Positions 1 through 7,873 of a stretch of DNA of 64,000 nucleotides are shown piece after piece. This DNA comes from Nocardioides sp. CER19. Lineage in GTDB: Bacteria > Actinomycetota > Actinomycetes > Propionibacteriales > Nocardioidaceae. The stretch spans positions 62,001 to 126,000 of the forward strand of contig NZ_JARVWS010000004.1 in assembly GCF_029846275.1 (NCBI RefSeq), read 5' to 3'. The notes under the pieces are model-generated. The model was not told where the DNA came from, did no database searches, and saw only the letters and a list, made by a program, of their open reading frames with translations. Both the position numbers and the translations under genes were made by a program. Each line of letters starts with the position of its first letter. Position 1 is the first letter of the stretch.

Positions 1-2503
1 CCGGGATGAGCCCCGTCGCACTCGCGGTGACCTGCACCGAGAGGCGGTGGCGCAGGTCCGCCGCCACCGGGACGTACGCCGCGCCGGTGGCCCCGGTGAC
101 CGGCCGGCCGTCGCGCAGCCACTGATAGCTGACCCGCTCGGGGGCGGGCAGCCAGCCTCCGGGCGTGGCCGTGAGCCGCCCGCCGACCCGGTCGGTGCCG
201 CGGACCGTCGGGGCCGCCGTCAGCAGCATCCGCGTCGAGCAGGTGTAGACGGTGATGTCGTCGAGGAACCACCCCGGGGACCAGTACGCCGAGTCGTTGT
301 CCAGGGTGAACCGTGGACGGACCGGGTGGCCGGCCAGGCTCGAGAGGTCGAGCTGGCTGGCGATCCAGCCGCGGCTGTCGCCGCCGAACCCGAGCCGACC
401 CGCTGCCGGGTTGCCCGAGCCCTCGGCGATGACCTGGCTCGGGCCGTCGACCCACGGCAGCGTCGCCGCGTCGATCGGCGGCTGGGGGTCGTCGGTCCGG
501 TCGACCTCGACCGTGCCGGCGTCGTAGTAGGTCGCGTCGACGTAGTCGAGCAGGTACCACCCCTGGAAGCGCAGGTAGGACCGCTGGCCGGCGGGCAGGC
601 TCACGGGCGTCGCCAGCGTCAGGGACGAGGCTCCGGGCGTCGTGTCGGCACTGCTCCACGGGTGCGTGTTCGACCAGGAGGCAGTGCCCGAGGTGGCGTT
701 GCTGCCCCAGGTCGGCGAGGCTCCCCGCACCCAGTTGGGTCCGGCCGTGAACGTCGCCGCGTTGCCGGTCTCACTGTCGAGCATCTCGACCTGGCGGGTC
801 CCGCTCGGGCAGCTGTTCGCCGGCGCGTCGGCGGGCTGCCGGGCCTGAGTGGGCGTCGTACGGAGCTCGGTGGCCACCGTCGCCTGGTGCACGCGCGTGC
901 AGTCGGCCGACGTGAAGCCGACCCGTTGGGCGGTGACCAGCGCCTGGCAGCTCTGCTCGAGCACGCCGGCCAGGTCGGCGTAGTCGCTGCCCGAGCTCAG
1001 CTTCATGGTGACGTCCGCGTAGAGCGTGGCCGTCTTGGTCAGCTGCGGATCGCCCGCGTCGATCCCGGTGATGGTCTGGCCGTTGAACGACCCGCCCTGC
1101 GAGATCAGGTAGGCCGTCTTGTTGCCCACGCCGCTGTCGGTGTGGACGCCGCCGTTGTCGGAGTAGCTCGGCGCGTCGGAGGTGTAGCGGTTGCTGGTCA
1201 TGCGGTCCGGCTGGCCGAACTGCGTCGGGTTGGACAGACTCCTGATGGCACCGCCCGGCAGGTCCTCGCCGATCTGCCAGTTGCTCGCGACGTCGGAGGG
1301 CGACGGATGCCGGTGGTCGATGATCTCGCCCATGATGTCGGCCAGGGACTCGTTGATCGCGCCTGACTGGCCCCAGTAGAACAGCTGGGAGAAGTGGTCG
1401 ATGACGCCGTGGGTCATCTCGTGCCCCACCACGTCGTCGGCGCCCGCGTAGCCCTGGCCGTAGTACATCTGGCGGCCGTTCCAGAAGGCGTTGTCGTAGG
1501 GGCAGGTCTCGCCGGTGTAGCACCACCGCACCGTCGAGGCGAGCCTCTTCCTGCCGCCGACGCTGATGCCGAGCAGCTGGGTGAGGTCGAGGCCGACGAT
1601 CTGGCGGTAGAAGTCGGAGACCGCGCCGGCGAGGTCGAACGCACTGTTGGCCTCGGCGAGGGTGCTCGGTCCGGACGTCTCGGTCCGGGCGAAGCCGGTC
1701 GTGCACGGCAGGTCGGTCGTCCGCGGGGTGTTGGCGTTGTCGCAGACCACCCGGTCGATCGACTGGTTGTCGTCGATGTCCAGCAGCACCGCGCCGGTCT
1801 GGTCGTCGACCAGCACGAGCCGGCGTACGCCGTCGGCGCCGGTGACCTCGAACCGCCAGCCGGTCCGGGCGCCGGCCGTCGACGGCTCGCCGAAGACCGC
1901 CGGGTCGAAGATCGACCGTCCGTCCGACGACACCGCCAGGTCGGCGGCTCGGCGGCGCGAGTCCCGCGCCACGACCGCACGGGCGGCGCCGGCGGCCGCG
2001 CGCTCCGCCACGCGGGCGGCCGGGACGCTCTGCGCCGTGCTGAGGCTGGCGCTCGCCGCCGTGAGGTCGCGCTGCGCCCCGAGCGTGAGGACCACCTGCC
2101 CGCCGAGCACGGGGACGCCGTCGACCGACTGGTCGTAGCGCACGACGTCCTGCCCGCTCACGGTGCCGGCCGTGCCGGCGTCGGCCAGGGTCGTCCCGGG
2201 CCGGTCGGCGCCGAACGCGGCGCCGTAGCGCTCGAGGTGCGCCCTGGCCGCCGCCCTGACGCTGTCGCGCCCGTCGACCGACGGGTTGTCGATCCGGCCG
2301 TGACCGCCCACGGCGGCGAACCGCATCGCTCCGGCCGGGCCCCGGCTGACGAAGGTCGAGCTCGCGTCCGCCCGCAGCCGAGAGGCGGCGCGGGCCGGCC
2401 CGTCAGGGGGCGGAGGGCTCGCGGCGCCAGCGGGGACCGTCAGTCCTGCGACGACGGCGGCGGTCGCCAGGGCACCTGCGAGTCGGGTTCGTGCGGCGAG
2501 CAC
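1..2503 (-). CDS. Secreted M4 (thermolysin-family) metallopeptidase, C-terminus cut by window edge
   Basis: One open frame runs from a GTG at 2503 (GGAGGGG upstream) to the left edge, at least 834 codons. It starts with a signal peptide (positive residues, then an Ala/Val/Leu core ending near PAGAA). An FTP/PepSY-like propeptide follows (QSVDGVPVLGG near residue 130). The catalytic domain has HEMTH at residues 361-365 and the third zinc ligand in NESLAD at E385, 20 residues after H365, the spacing seen in thermolysin. DNGGVHTDSG matches the region holding the transition-state His. After the peptidase come a jelly-roll-like segment and an Ig/PKD-like repeat (TPGGWLPAPERVSYQWLRDG), typical of exported multidomain proteases. 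Substrate is unknown; general extracellular proteolysis is inferred. The family assignment is firm; the full length is not visible. Confidence 0.93.
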   Translation of the reverse strand, partial: MLAARTRLAGALATAAVVAGLTVPAGAASPPPPDGPARAASRLRADASSTFVSRGPAGAMRFAAVGGHGRIDNPSVDGRDSVRAAARAHLERYGAAFGADRPGTTLADAGTAGTVSGQDVVRYDQSVDGVPVLGGQVVLTLGAQRDLTAASASLSTAQSVPAARVAERAAAGAARAVVARDSRRRAADLAVSSDGRSIFDPAVFGEPSTAGARTGWRFEVTGADGVRRLVLVDDQTGAVLLDIDDNQSIDRVVCDNANTPRTTDLPCTTGFARTETSGPSTLAEANSAFDLAGAVSDFYRQIVGLDLTQLLGISVGGRKRLASTVRWCYTGETCPYDNAFWNGRQMYYGQGYAGADDVVGHEMTHGVIDHFSQLFYWGQSGAINESLADIMGEIIDHRHPSPSDVASNWQIGEDLPGGAIRSLSNPTQFGQPDRMTSNRYTSDAPSYSDNGGVHTDSGVGNKTAYLISQGGSFNGQTITGIDAGDPQLTKTATLYADVTMKLSSGSDYADLAGVLEQSCQALVTAQRVGFTSADCTRVHQATVATELRTTPTQARQPADAPANSCPSGTRQVEMLDSETGNAATFTAGPNWVRGASPTWGSNATSGTASWSNTHPWSSADTTPGASSLTLATPVSLPAGQRSYLRFQGWYLLDYVDATYYDAGTVEVDRTDDPQPPIDAATLPWVDGPSQVIAEGSGNPAAGRLGFGGDSRGWIASQLDLSSLAGHPVRPRFTLDNDSAYWSPGWFLDDITVYTCSTRMLLTAAPTVRGTDRVGGRLTATPGGWLPAPERVSYQWLRDGRPVTGATGAAYVPVAADLRHRLSVQVTASATGLIP

Positions 2504-2535
2504 GTTGACAAGTACCCCTCCTGTCCCGAAACAGA

Positions 2536-2571
2536 CGGCGGCCGGGTGGGATAACTCCCACCCGGCCGCCG
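2536..2571 (-). terminator. Perfect 16-bp stem-loop downstream of metK
   Basis: Bases 2536-2551 and 2556-2571 are perfect reverse complements around a TAAC loop. The hairpin begins 23 bases after the metK stop and lies before the protease start. It is an intrinsic terminator without a U-tract, as is usual in G+C-rich actinobacteria, and it separates metK from the protease gene. Confidence 0.8.
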
Positions 2572-2593
2572 ACGGCGTCTCAGTGCAGCGGCG

Positions 2594-3796
2594 TCAGGCG
2601 CCCGCGGCCGCCTTCAGCGCCTCGGCGCGGTCGGTCTTCTCCCACGTGAACTCCGGGAGCTCACGGCCGAAGTGGCCGTAGGCGGCGGTCTTGGCGTAGA
2701 TCGGGCGCAGCAGGTCGAGGTCGCGCACGATCGCGGCCGGGCGCAGGTCGAAGACCTCGAGCACCGCCTTCTGGATCCGGTCGACCGGAACCGTCTCGGT
2801 GCCGAACGTCTCGACGAACACACCGACCGGGTGAGCCTTGCCGATGGCGTAGGCGACCTGGACCTCGGCGCGGCGGGCCAGGCCGGCCGCGACGATGTTC
2901 TTGGCGACCCAGCGCATGGCGTAGGCGGCCGACCGGTCGACCTTGGACGGGTCCTTGCCGGAGAAGGCGCCGCCACCGTGGCGGGCCATGCCGCCGTAGG
3001 TGTCGACGATGATCTTGCGCCCGGTCAGGCCGGCGTCACCCATGGGGCCGCCGACGACGAATCGGCCGGTCGGGTTGATGTAGAGCTTGTAGCCGTCCGA
3101 GGGGACGCTGTCCTTGAACTGCTCCAGCACCGGCTCGATGACGTGCTTCTTGATGTCGGGAGCCAGCGTCGCCTCGAGGTCGATGTCGTCGGCGTGCTGC
3201 GTCGACAGGACGACGGCGTCCACGCGGACGGCGCGGTTCTCGTCGTCGTACTCGATGGTGACCTGGGTCTTGCCGTCGGGGCGCAGGTAGGGCAGCGTGC
3301 CGTTCTTGCGCACCTCGGTGAGCCGCTCGGAGAGCGTCTGCGCGATCTTGATCGGCAGCGGGAACAGCTCCGGGGTGTCGTCGCAGGCGTAGCCGAACAT
3401 GAGTCCCTGGTCGCCGGCACCCTGGCGGTCGAGCTCGTCGATCGAGTGGTCGACGCGGTCCTCGTAGGCGTCGTCCACGCCCTGCGCGATGTCGAGCGAC
3501 TGGGCGCCGATGGCGACCTGCACACCGCAGGAGTTGCCGTCGAAGCCCTTGTCCGAGGAGTCGTAGCCGATCTCGAGGACCTTCTGGCGGACCAGCTGGG
3601 CGACGGGGGCGTAGGCCTCCGTGGTCACCTCGCCGGCGACGACCACGAGGCCCGTGGTCAGGAGGGTCTCGACCGCGACCCGGCTCTTGGGGTCGTGCTC
3701 GAGGAGGTAGTCGAGCACCGTGTCGCTGATCTGGTCGGCGATCTTGTCGGGGTGGCCCTCGGTCACCGACTCAGAGGTGAACAGACGTCCGGTCAC
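2594..3796 (-). CDS. metK: S-adenosylmethionine synthetase
   Basis: Makes S-adenosylmethionine from methionine and ATP in the cytosol. The 400-residue length is normal for MetK. The N-terminus carries the ATP-binding GHPDK motif (TSESVTEGHPDKIADQ), and the glycine-rich loop GGGAFSGKDPSKVDRSAAY is the C-terminal MetK signature. The start is GTG at 3796 with GGGAG about 8 bases upstream. It is the last gene of the mihF-gmk-rpoZ-coaBC-metK run, the usual actinobacterial order. It lies 89 bases after coaBC and ends at a strong hairpin. I saw no SAM-riboswitch fold in those 89 bases by eye. Confidence 0.98.
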   Translation of the reverse strand: MTGRLFTSESVTEGHPDKIADQISDTVLDYLLEHDPKSRVAVETLLTTGLVVVAGEVTTEAYAPVAQLVRQKVLEIGYDSSDKGFDGNSCGVQVAIGAQSLDIAQGVDDAYEDRVDHSIDELDRQGAGDQGLMFGYACDDTPELFPLPIKIAQTLSERLTEVRKNGTLPYLRPDGKTQVTIEYDDENRAVRVDAVVLSTQHADDIDLEATLAPDIKKHVIEPVLEQFKDSVPSDGYKLYINPTGRFVVGGPMGDAGLTGRKIIVDTYGGMARHGGGAFSGKDPSKVDRSAAYAMRWVAKNIVAAGLARRAEVQVAYAIGKAHPVGVFVETFGTETVPVDRIQKAVLEVFDLRPAAIVRDLDLLRPIYAKTAAYGHFGRELPEFTWEKTDRAEALKAAAGA

Positions 3797-3885
3797 AATC
3801 GATCTCCCGTTCCTGCTGGCGGACTAGTGGTCATACGGTAGGCGACGCCGTCCAGGTGATGGACGGCCGTCTCATTGTCACACGG

Positions 3886-5160
3886 TCAGGTAGACAAACG
3901 CGCGACCACCTGGTCCCAGATCACATGGGCCAGGGCGTTCTTCGAACCCGACGGTACGTCGACCGCGGCTCCGTCGGCGGCCAGGATGACCGCCTCGTTG
4001 TCGGGGCTGCCGAACACGGCGCCCCCGCGGACGTCGTTGACGACCAGGAGGTCGCAGCCCTTGCGGGCGAGCTTGGCCTTCGCCAGCTCGAGCACCGTGC
4101 CGGTGTCGTCGCCGGTCTCCGCCGCGAACCCGACCACCACGCTGCCGGGGTGCGGCCGGTGGTGGCTGATCTCCTTGAGGATGTCGGGGTTCTGCGTCAG
4201 CTCGATGGTGGGCGCCGAGCCGTCGGTCGCCTTCTTGATCTTCGCGTCGCTCACCGCCGTCGGCCGGAAGTCGGCCGGTGCGGCGGCCATGACGACCGCG
4301 TCCGCGCCGGACGCGGCGCTGACGACCTCGTCGCGGAGCTGGGCGGTGGTCTCGACGCGGACCACCTTCACGCCGGCCGGGTCGGGCAGGCTCACGTTGG
4401 CGGCGACGAGGACGACGTCGGCGCCCCGAGCGGCGGCCGCGCGGGCCAGCGCGTAGCCCTGCCGGCCGCTGGAGCGGTTGCCGATGAAGCGGACCGGGTC
4501 GAGGTACTCCCGCGTCCCTCCCGCGCTCACGACCACCCGGCGCCCGGCCAGGTCGGCCAACGCGTCGGTCGAGCCCGTGGAGGTCCACCGGGCGAGCACC
4601 TCGGAGCAGAGGGCGAAGATCTCGTCCGGGTCGGGCAGCCGGCCCTTGCCGGTGTCCTTGCCGGTCAGCCGGCCCTCGGCCGGCTCCAGGACGAGGGCGC
4701 CGCGGCGGCGCAGCGTGGCGACGTTCTCGGCGGTCGCCGGGTGCTCCCACATCTCCGTGTGCATGGCCGGCGCGAAGACGACCGGGCAGCGGGCGGTGAG
4801 CAGCACGTTGGTCAGCAGGTCGTCGGCCAGGCCGTGAGCGGCGCGGGCCAGCGTGTTGGCGGTCGCCGGGGCGACGACCACGAGGTCCGCCTGCTGCCCG
4901 ATGCGGACGTGCGGCACCTCGGTGATGTTCTCGAAGACCTCCGTCGCGATCTCCTTGCCGGAGAGCGCCGCCCACGTCGGGGCGCCGACGAACTCCAGGG
5001 CGGAGGCGGTCGGTACGACGGTCACGTCGTGGCCCGACTCCGTGAATCGACGCAGCAGCTCGGCGGCCTTGTAGGCCGCGATCCCGCCCGAGACCCCCAG
5101 AACGACACGCGGCCGCTCCCCGGCGTGGGGAGCGGCCTCGTGGGTGGTGCGAATGGTCAC
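3886..5160 (-). CDS. coaBC: Bifunctional phosphopantothenoylcysteine decarboxylase / phosphopantothenate-cysteine ligase
   Basis: Catalyses two consecutive steps of coenzyme A synthesis. The N-terminal flavoprotein domain (CoaC, about residues 15-190) shows GVSGGIAAYKAAELLR and the APAMHTEMW loop. The C-terminal ligase domain (CoaB, from about 205) shows VVVSAGGTREYLDPVRFIGN and AVSDAKIKKA. Total length of 424 is typical. The GTG start overlaps the rpoZ stop (GTGA), so translation is probably coupled. The linker between the two domains (WTSTGSTDALAD) coincides with a copy of a short dispersed repeat at 4567-4586, so the linker seems partly repeat-derived. Confidence 0.97.
   Translation of the reverse strand: MTIRTTHEAAPHAGERPRVVLGVSGGIAAYKAAELLRRFTESGHDVTVVPTASALEFVGAPTWAALSGKEIATEVFENITEVPHVRIGQQADLVVVAPATANTLARAAHGLADDLLTNVLLTARCPVVFAPAMHTEMWEHPATAENVATLRRRGALVLEPAEGRLTGKDTGKGRLPDPDEIFALCSEVLARWTSTGSTDALADLAGRRVVVSAGGTREYLDPVRFIGNRSSGRQGYALARAAAARGADVVLVAANVSLPDPAGVKVVRVETTAQLRDEVVSAASGADAVVMAAAPADFRPTAVSDAKIKKATDGSAPTIELTQNPDILKEISHHRPHPGSVVVGFAAETGDDTGTVLELAKAKLARKGCDLLVVNDVRGGAVFGSPDNEAVILAADGAAVDVPSGSKNALAHVIWDQVVARLST
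4567..4586. repeat. Degenerate GGTCGAGCCCGT-type dispersed repeat inside coaBC
   Basis: Twenty bases resemble the 19-bp element seen at 38959, 48893 and 50404 (consensus GGTCGAGCYSGTCGAGRCC), with one substitution and a one-base length change in the right half. On the coding strand it gives a Ser/Thr/Gly-rich stretch exactly between the CoaC and CoaB domains. Confidence 0.5.
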
Positions 5161-5489
5161 TCGCCGACCGCGAACGGGTCCGTCGCGGTCGCAGCGCGCT
5201 GGGCGGCCTCCTCCGCGGCGAGCTCCGCGGGGTCGACCTCCTCGCAGGTGAGCAGGTCGTCGTTGATCTCGCGCAGCGCGATCGAGAGCGGCTTCTCCTG
5301 GACGTGCGTCTCGACCAGCGGGCCGACGTACTCGAGCAGGCCCTCGCCGAGCTGCGAGTAGTAGGCGTTGATCTGACGGGCGCGCTTGGCACCGTAGAGG
5401 ACCAGGCGGTACTTGCTGTCGGTCTTGCTCAGCAGGTCGTCGATCGAGGGGTTGGTCACGCCCTGGGCGTCGATCTCGGGGGCAGCCAC
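5157..5489 (-). CDS. rpoZ: DNA-directed RNA polymerase subunit omega
   Basis: Small RNA polymerase subunit that helps beta-prime fold and assemble. The core NPSIDDLLSKTDSKYRLV, followed by AKRARQINAYY, is the conserved RpoZ region with the Arg/Lys-rich helix. EVDP lies near the acidic tail. I chose GTG at 5489 (110 residues), which starts AAPEIDAQGVTNPSIDDLL four bases after the gmk stop. Upstream GTG and ATG codons (5504, 5540) would add residues unlike the family. The 3' end overlaps coaBC by four bases. This gmk-rpoZ-coaBC order is standard in actinobacteria. Confidence 0.95.
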   Translation of the reverse strand: MAAPEIDAQGVTNPSIDDLLSKTDSKYRLVLYGAKRARQINAYYSQLGEGLLEYVGPLVETHVQEKPLSIALREINDDLLTCEEVDPAELAAEEAAQRAATATDPFAVGE

Positions 5490-5493
5490 GCGT

Positions 5494-6114
5494 TCATGCC
5501 TCACTGTCGGGGTTCGATGGGCTCGTGCGCAGAGGCGCACTGAGCTTCATCAAGGTTACCAAGTCCTCCGCAGCAGCGTGAACTTCGCGGTTGACGATGG
5601 TGACGTCGAACTCCTGCTCGGCCTCGAGCTCCACCCGCGCGGTCTCCAGGCGACGCTCGCGCTCCTCCTCGGTCTCGGTGCCGCGTCCGACCAGTCGGCG
5701 GACCAGCTCCTCCCACGACGGAGGCGCCAGGAACACGAACAACGCCTGCGGCATGGTGGCGCGCACCTGGCGGGCACCCTGAAGGTCGATCTCGAGCAGC
5801 GCCGGACGGCCGGCGGCGAGCGCCGCCTCGACGGGCTTGCGCGGGGTGCCGTAGCGGGCGACCTTGTGCACGGTCGCCCACTCGAGGAGCTCCCCCTCGG
5901 CGATCATCCGGTCGAACTCCTCGTCGGAGACGAACCAGTAGTGCACCCCGTCCTGCTCCCCCGGCCGCGGCGGGCGCGTGGTGGCCGAGACGGAGTACCA
6001 GACCTCCGGGTGCGACGTGCGTACGGCGGCCGCGACGGTGCCCTTGCCCACGGCCGTCGGGCCGGCGAGCACCACGAGACGTGACGGCTGTGTGGCGGCG
6101 GGCGCGTCAGCCAC
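5494..6114 (-). CDS. gmk: Guanylate kinase
   Basis: Phosphorylates GMP to GDP with ATP. Residues 18-26 are the P-loop GPTAVGKGT, and SATTRPPRPGEQDGVHYWFV is the GMP-binding segment. Residues from about 95 form the lid (LLEIDLQGARQVR). Length is 206 residues, normal for bacterial Gmk. The start is GTG (MADAPAAT). It overlaps the end of mihF by eight bases, and rpoZ follows after four, so the three genes are almost certainly co-transcribed. Confidence 0.97.
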   Translation of the reverse strand: MADAPAATQPSRLVVLAGPTAVGKGTVAAAVRTSHPEVWYSVSATTRPPRPGEQDGVHYWFVSDEEFDRMIAEGELLEWATVHKVARYGTPRKPVEAALAAGRPALLEIDLQGARQVRATMPQALFVFLAPPSWEELVRRLVGRGTETEEERERRLETARVELEAEQEFDVTIVNREVHAAAEDLVTLMKLSAPLRTSPSNPDSEA

Positions 6115-6427
6115 GCCGGGCGAACTCCTCGGCCAGTGCCTCGATCTGCTTGAACCCGAGGCCGCGGACGCGGCGGCTCTCGGCGATGCTGAGCCGCTCC
6201 ATCATCTGGCGGGCGCGCACCTTGCCGACACCGGGGACCGCCTGGAGCAGGTCGAGGACCTTCATCTTGCCGATGACCTCGTTGGTCTGTCCCTGCTCGA
6301 TGACCTCGAGCACCGAGCCGCCCGAGTTCTTGATCCGGTTCTTCACCTCGGCCCGCTCCCGTCGGGAGGCCGCCGCCTTGTCGAGGGCGGCTTGGCGCTG
6401 TTCGGGCGTGAGCGGGGGCAGAGCCAC
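6107..6427 (-). CDS. mihF: Actinobacterial integration host factor
   Basis: A nucleoid-associated DNA-binding protein of the actinobacterial IHF type, unrelated in sequence to the proteobacterial IHF alpha/beta. The 106-residue protein has a basic N-terminal helix (PPLTPEQRQAALDKAAASR). A helix-two-turn-helix-like C-terminal part (VLDLLQAVPGVGKVRARQMM, then GLGFKQIEALAEEF) follows. The start is GTG at 6427 with AAGGA upstream. Its position directly before gmk is conserved across actinobacteria. No structural oddity seen. Confidence 0.95.
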   Translation of the reverse strand: MALPPLTPEQRQAALDKAAASRRERAEVKNRIKNSGGSVLEVIEQGQTNEVIGKMKVLDLLQAVPGVGKVRARQMMERLSIAESRRVRGLGFKQIEALAEEFARRG

Positions 6428-6518
6428 GTGCGTGGTCCTTCTGGGGTCTCGGAAGCAGATAGGAGGGACTTCGGGTCAAGATAGCCGCACCCCCGGACAG
6501 CGGCAACGCGGGGATACC

Positions 6519-6965
6519 TCAGACGGTGAGCGGAGCGTGGCAGACGTCGCGTGCGTGCTGGTCGACCGCCGCCAGGGCCGCCCGCGTCCGGTCCGCGCCC
6601 ACCTCCGTCGCTGCCGCCGTGATGCGGTCCTGCTCGGACTTCGTGAGCCCGGCCGGGGGCGTGGCCGGGTCGTACGTCGCCGGGTCGACGTCGGCGTCGG
6701 CCAGCGCGCGCTCCAGGTCCCCCAGCGCCTTCGTGAGCGTCGCCCAGTCGCCCTCGATGTCGCTGGGCGCCTTGTCCTGGAGCACCTCGAACGTCGGCAG
6801 CGCCTTCAGCAGCGCCTGCGGCCCGCCCGCCTCGAGTGTCTTCGACAGCCCCTCCTGGTGGTCCTTCACGCTGCCGCAGTAGTCCGCGTACCGATCGCCG
6901 CCGCACCCGCTGAGCGCGGCGAGCAGCAGCGCGGCCGACAGGCCGCTCACCAGGAGTCGTCGCAT
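6519..6965 (-). CDS. Putative lipoprotein of unknown function
   Basis: A 148-residue predicted lipoprotein. The start MRRLLVSG leads into a hydrophobic core ending in the lipobox LSGC, so the mature protein should be lipidated and held outside the membrane. The rest is alpha-helical and charged, with a second Cys in DYCGSVKDH and a late Cys near the C-terminus (ARDVCHAPLTV) that could form a disulfide. No catalytic motif is visible and I do not recognise the family. It sits 41 bases after pyrF on the same strand. The ATG at 6965 was chosen because the signal peptide begins there. Confidence 0.82.
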   Translation of the reverse strand: MRRLLVSGLSAALLLAALSGCGGDRYADYCGSVKDHQEGLSKTLEAGGPQALLKALPTFEVLQDKAPSDIEGDWATLTKALGDLERALADADVDPATYDPATPPAGLTKSEQDRITAAATEVGADRTRAALAAVDQHARDVCHAPLTV

Positions 6966-7006
6966 CCGGACATCCAAGCAGCCGGGTGGGTGCGAGCCCG
7001 CCAGCC

Positions 7007-7816
7007 TCAGCGCAGCTCGTCGTTGGTCCGCAGCGCGGCATCGCGCAACGCGTCGACGGACGGTCCGGCGCGGAGCAGGCCGCGCGAGGAGGAGGGCAGC
7101 ACGGTGAGCGGGCCGAAGATGCGGCGGACGTCGGCCGCCGTACCGCCCTGCTCGCCGAAGCCCGGCGCCAGGATCGGACCGTTGAAGGCGAGGTCCTCCC
7201 CCGCATCGCCGATCGTCGCGCCGACGACCGCACCGAAGGAGCCGAGCGGGGCCGCGTCGGCGTTGAGGCGGCGCAGGTGGTCGAACATCCGGGCCGCGAC
7301 GGTCTCCCCCGAGTCGACGGTCGCGGACTGCACCTCCGGACCCTCCTTGTTGGACGTCAGGCCCAGCACGAACAGGCCGGCGTCGAAGCGGCGGGCCGTG
7401 TCGACGAAGGGGTCGAGCGAGCCGAAGCCGAGGTACGGCGACACCGTGATCGCGTCGGAGGCCAGCGGCGAGGCCGGGTCGAGGTAGGCGTCGGCGTACG
7501 CCTGCGAGGTGGAGCCGATGTCGCCCCGCTTGACGTCGAGGAGGACCAGCGCGCCCAGCGCGCGCGACTCGGCGATCACCCGCTCGAGCACCGCGACGCC
7601 GGCCGAGCCGAAGCGCTCGTAGAACGCGCTCTGCGGCTTGATCACCGACACGTGCGGTGCCAGTCCCTCGACCGCGGTGAAGGCGAACGTCTCCAGGCCG
7701 GCGACGCTGTCCTCCAGACCCCACTCGACCAGCAGCGACGCGTGCGGGTCGATACCGGCGCACAGCGGGCCGCGCTCGGCGACGGCGGTGGACAGGCGCT
7801 CTCCGAACGTGCTCAT
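7007..7816 (-). CDS. pyrF: Orotidine-5'-phosphate decarboxylase
   Basis: Last step of UMP synthesis, decarboxylating OMP. The 269-residue length and sequence fit the longer actinobacterial form. CAGIDPH lies at the N-terminus. The catalytic Asp-Lys-Asp array is in LLDVKRGDIGST (D94, K96, D99). The phosphate-binding part is near GPILAPGFGEQGG. The ATG at 7816 has AAGGATGA upstream. Usually pyrF follows pyrD directly; here an oppositely oriented M48-like gene lies between them, so pyrF must use its own promoter. I saw no PyrR-type leader before it. Confidence 0.97.
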   Translation of the reverse strand: MSTFGERLSTAVAERGPLCAGIDPHASLLVEWGLEDSVAGLETFAFTAVEGLAPHVSVIKPQSAFYERFGSAGVAVLERVIAESRALGALVLLDVKRGDIGSTSQAYADAYLDPASPLASDAITVSPYLGFGSLDPFVDTARRFDAGLFVLGLTSNKEGPEVQSATVDSGETVAARMFDHLRRLNADAAPLGSFGAVVGATIGDAGEDLAFNGPILAPGFGEQGGTAADVRRIFGPLTVLPSSSRGLLRAGPSVDALRDAALRTNDELR

Positions 7817-7873
7817 GGGCTCATCCTTCCTGACACGCAGACAGCCGCCCGCATCCGGCTCTAGTGTTCCGGC

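Noticed and set aside
771..1980. Overlapping minus-strand frames suggesting a broken protease gene
   Set aside because: The true M4 frame is continuous from 2503 to the left edge with HEMTH and the third ligand correctly spaced; the others are shadows.
3797..3885. SAM riboswitch before metK
   Set aside because: No conserved SAM-riboswitch core was recognised by eye in these 89 bases; a covariance-model search would decide.
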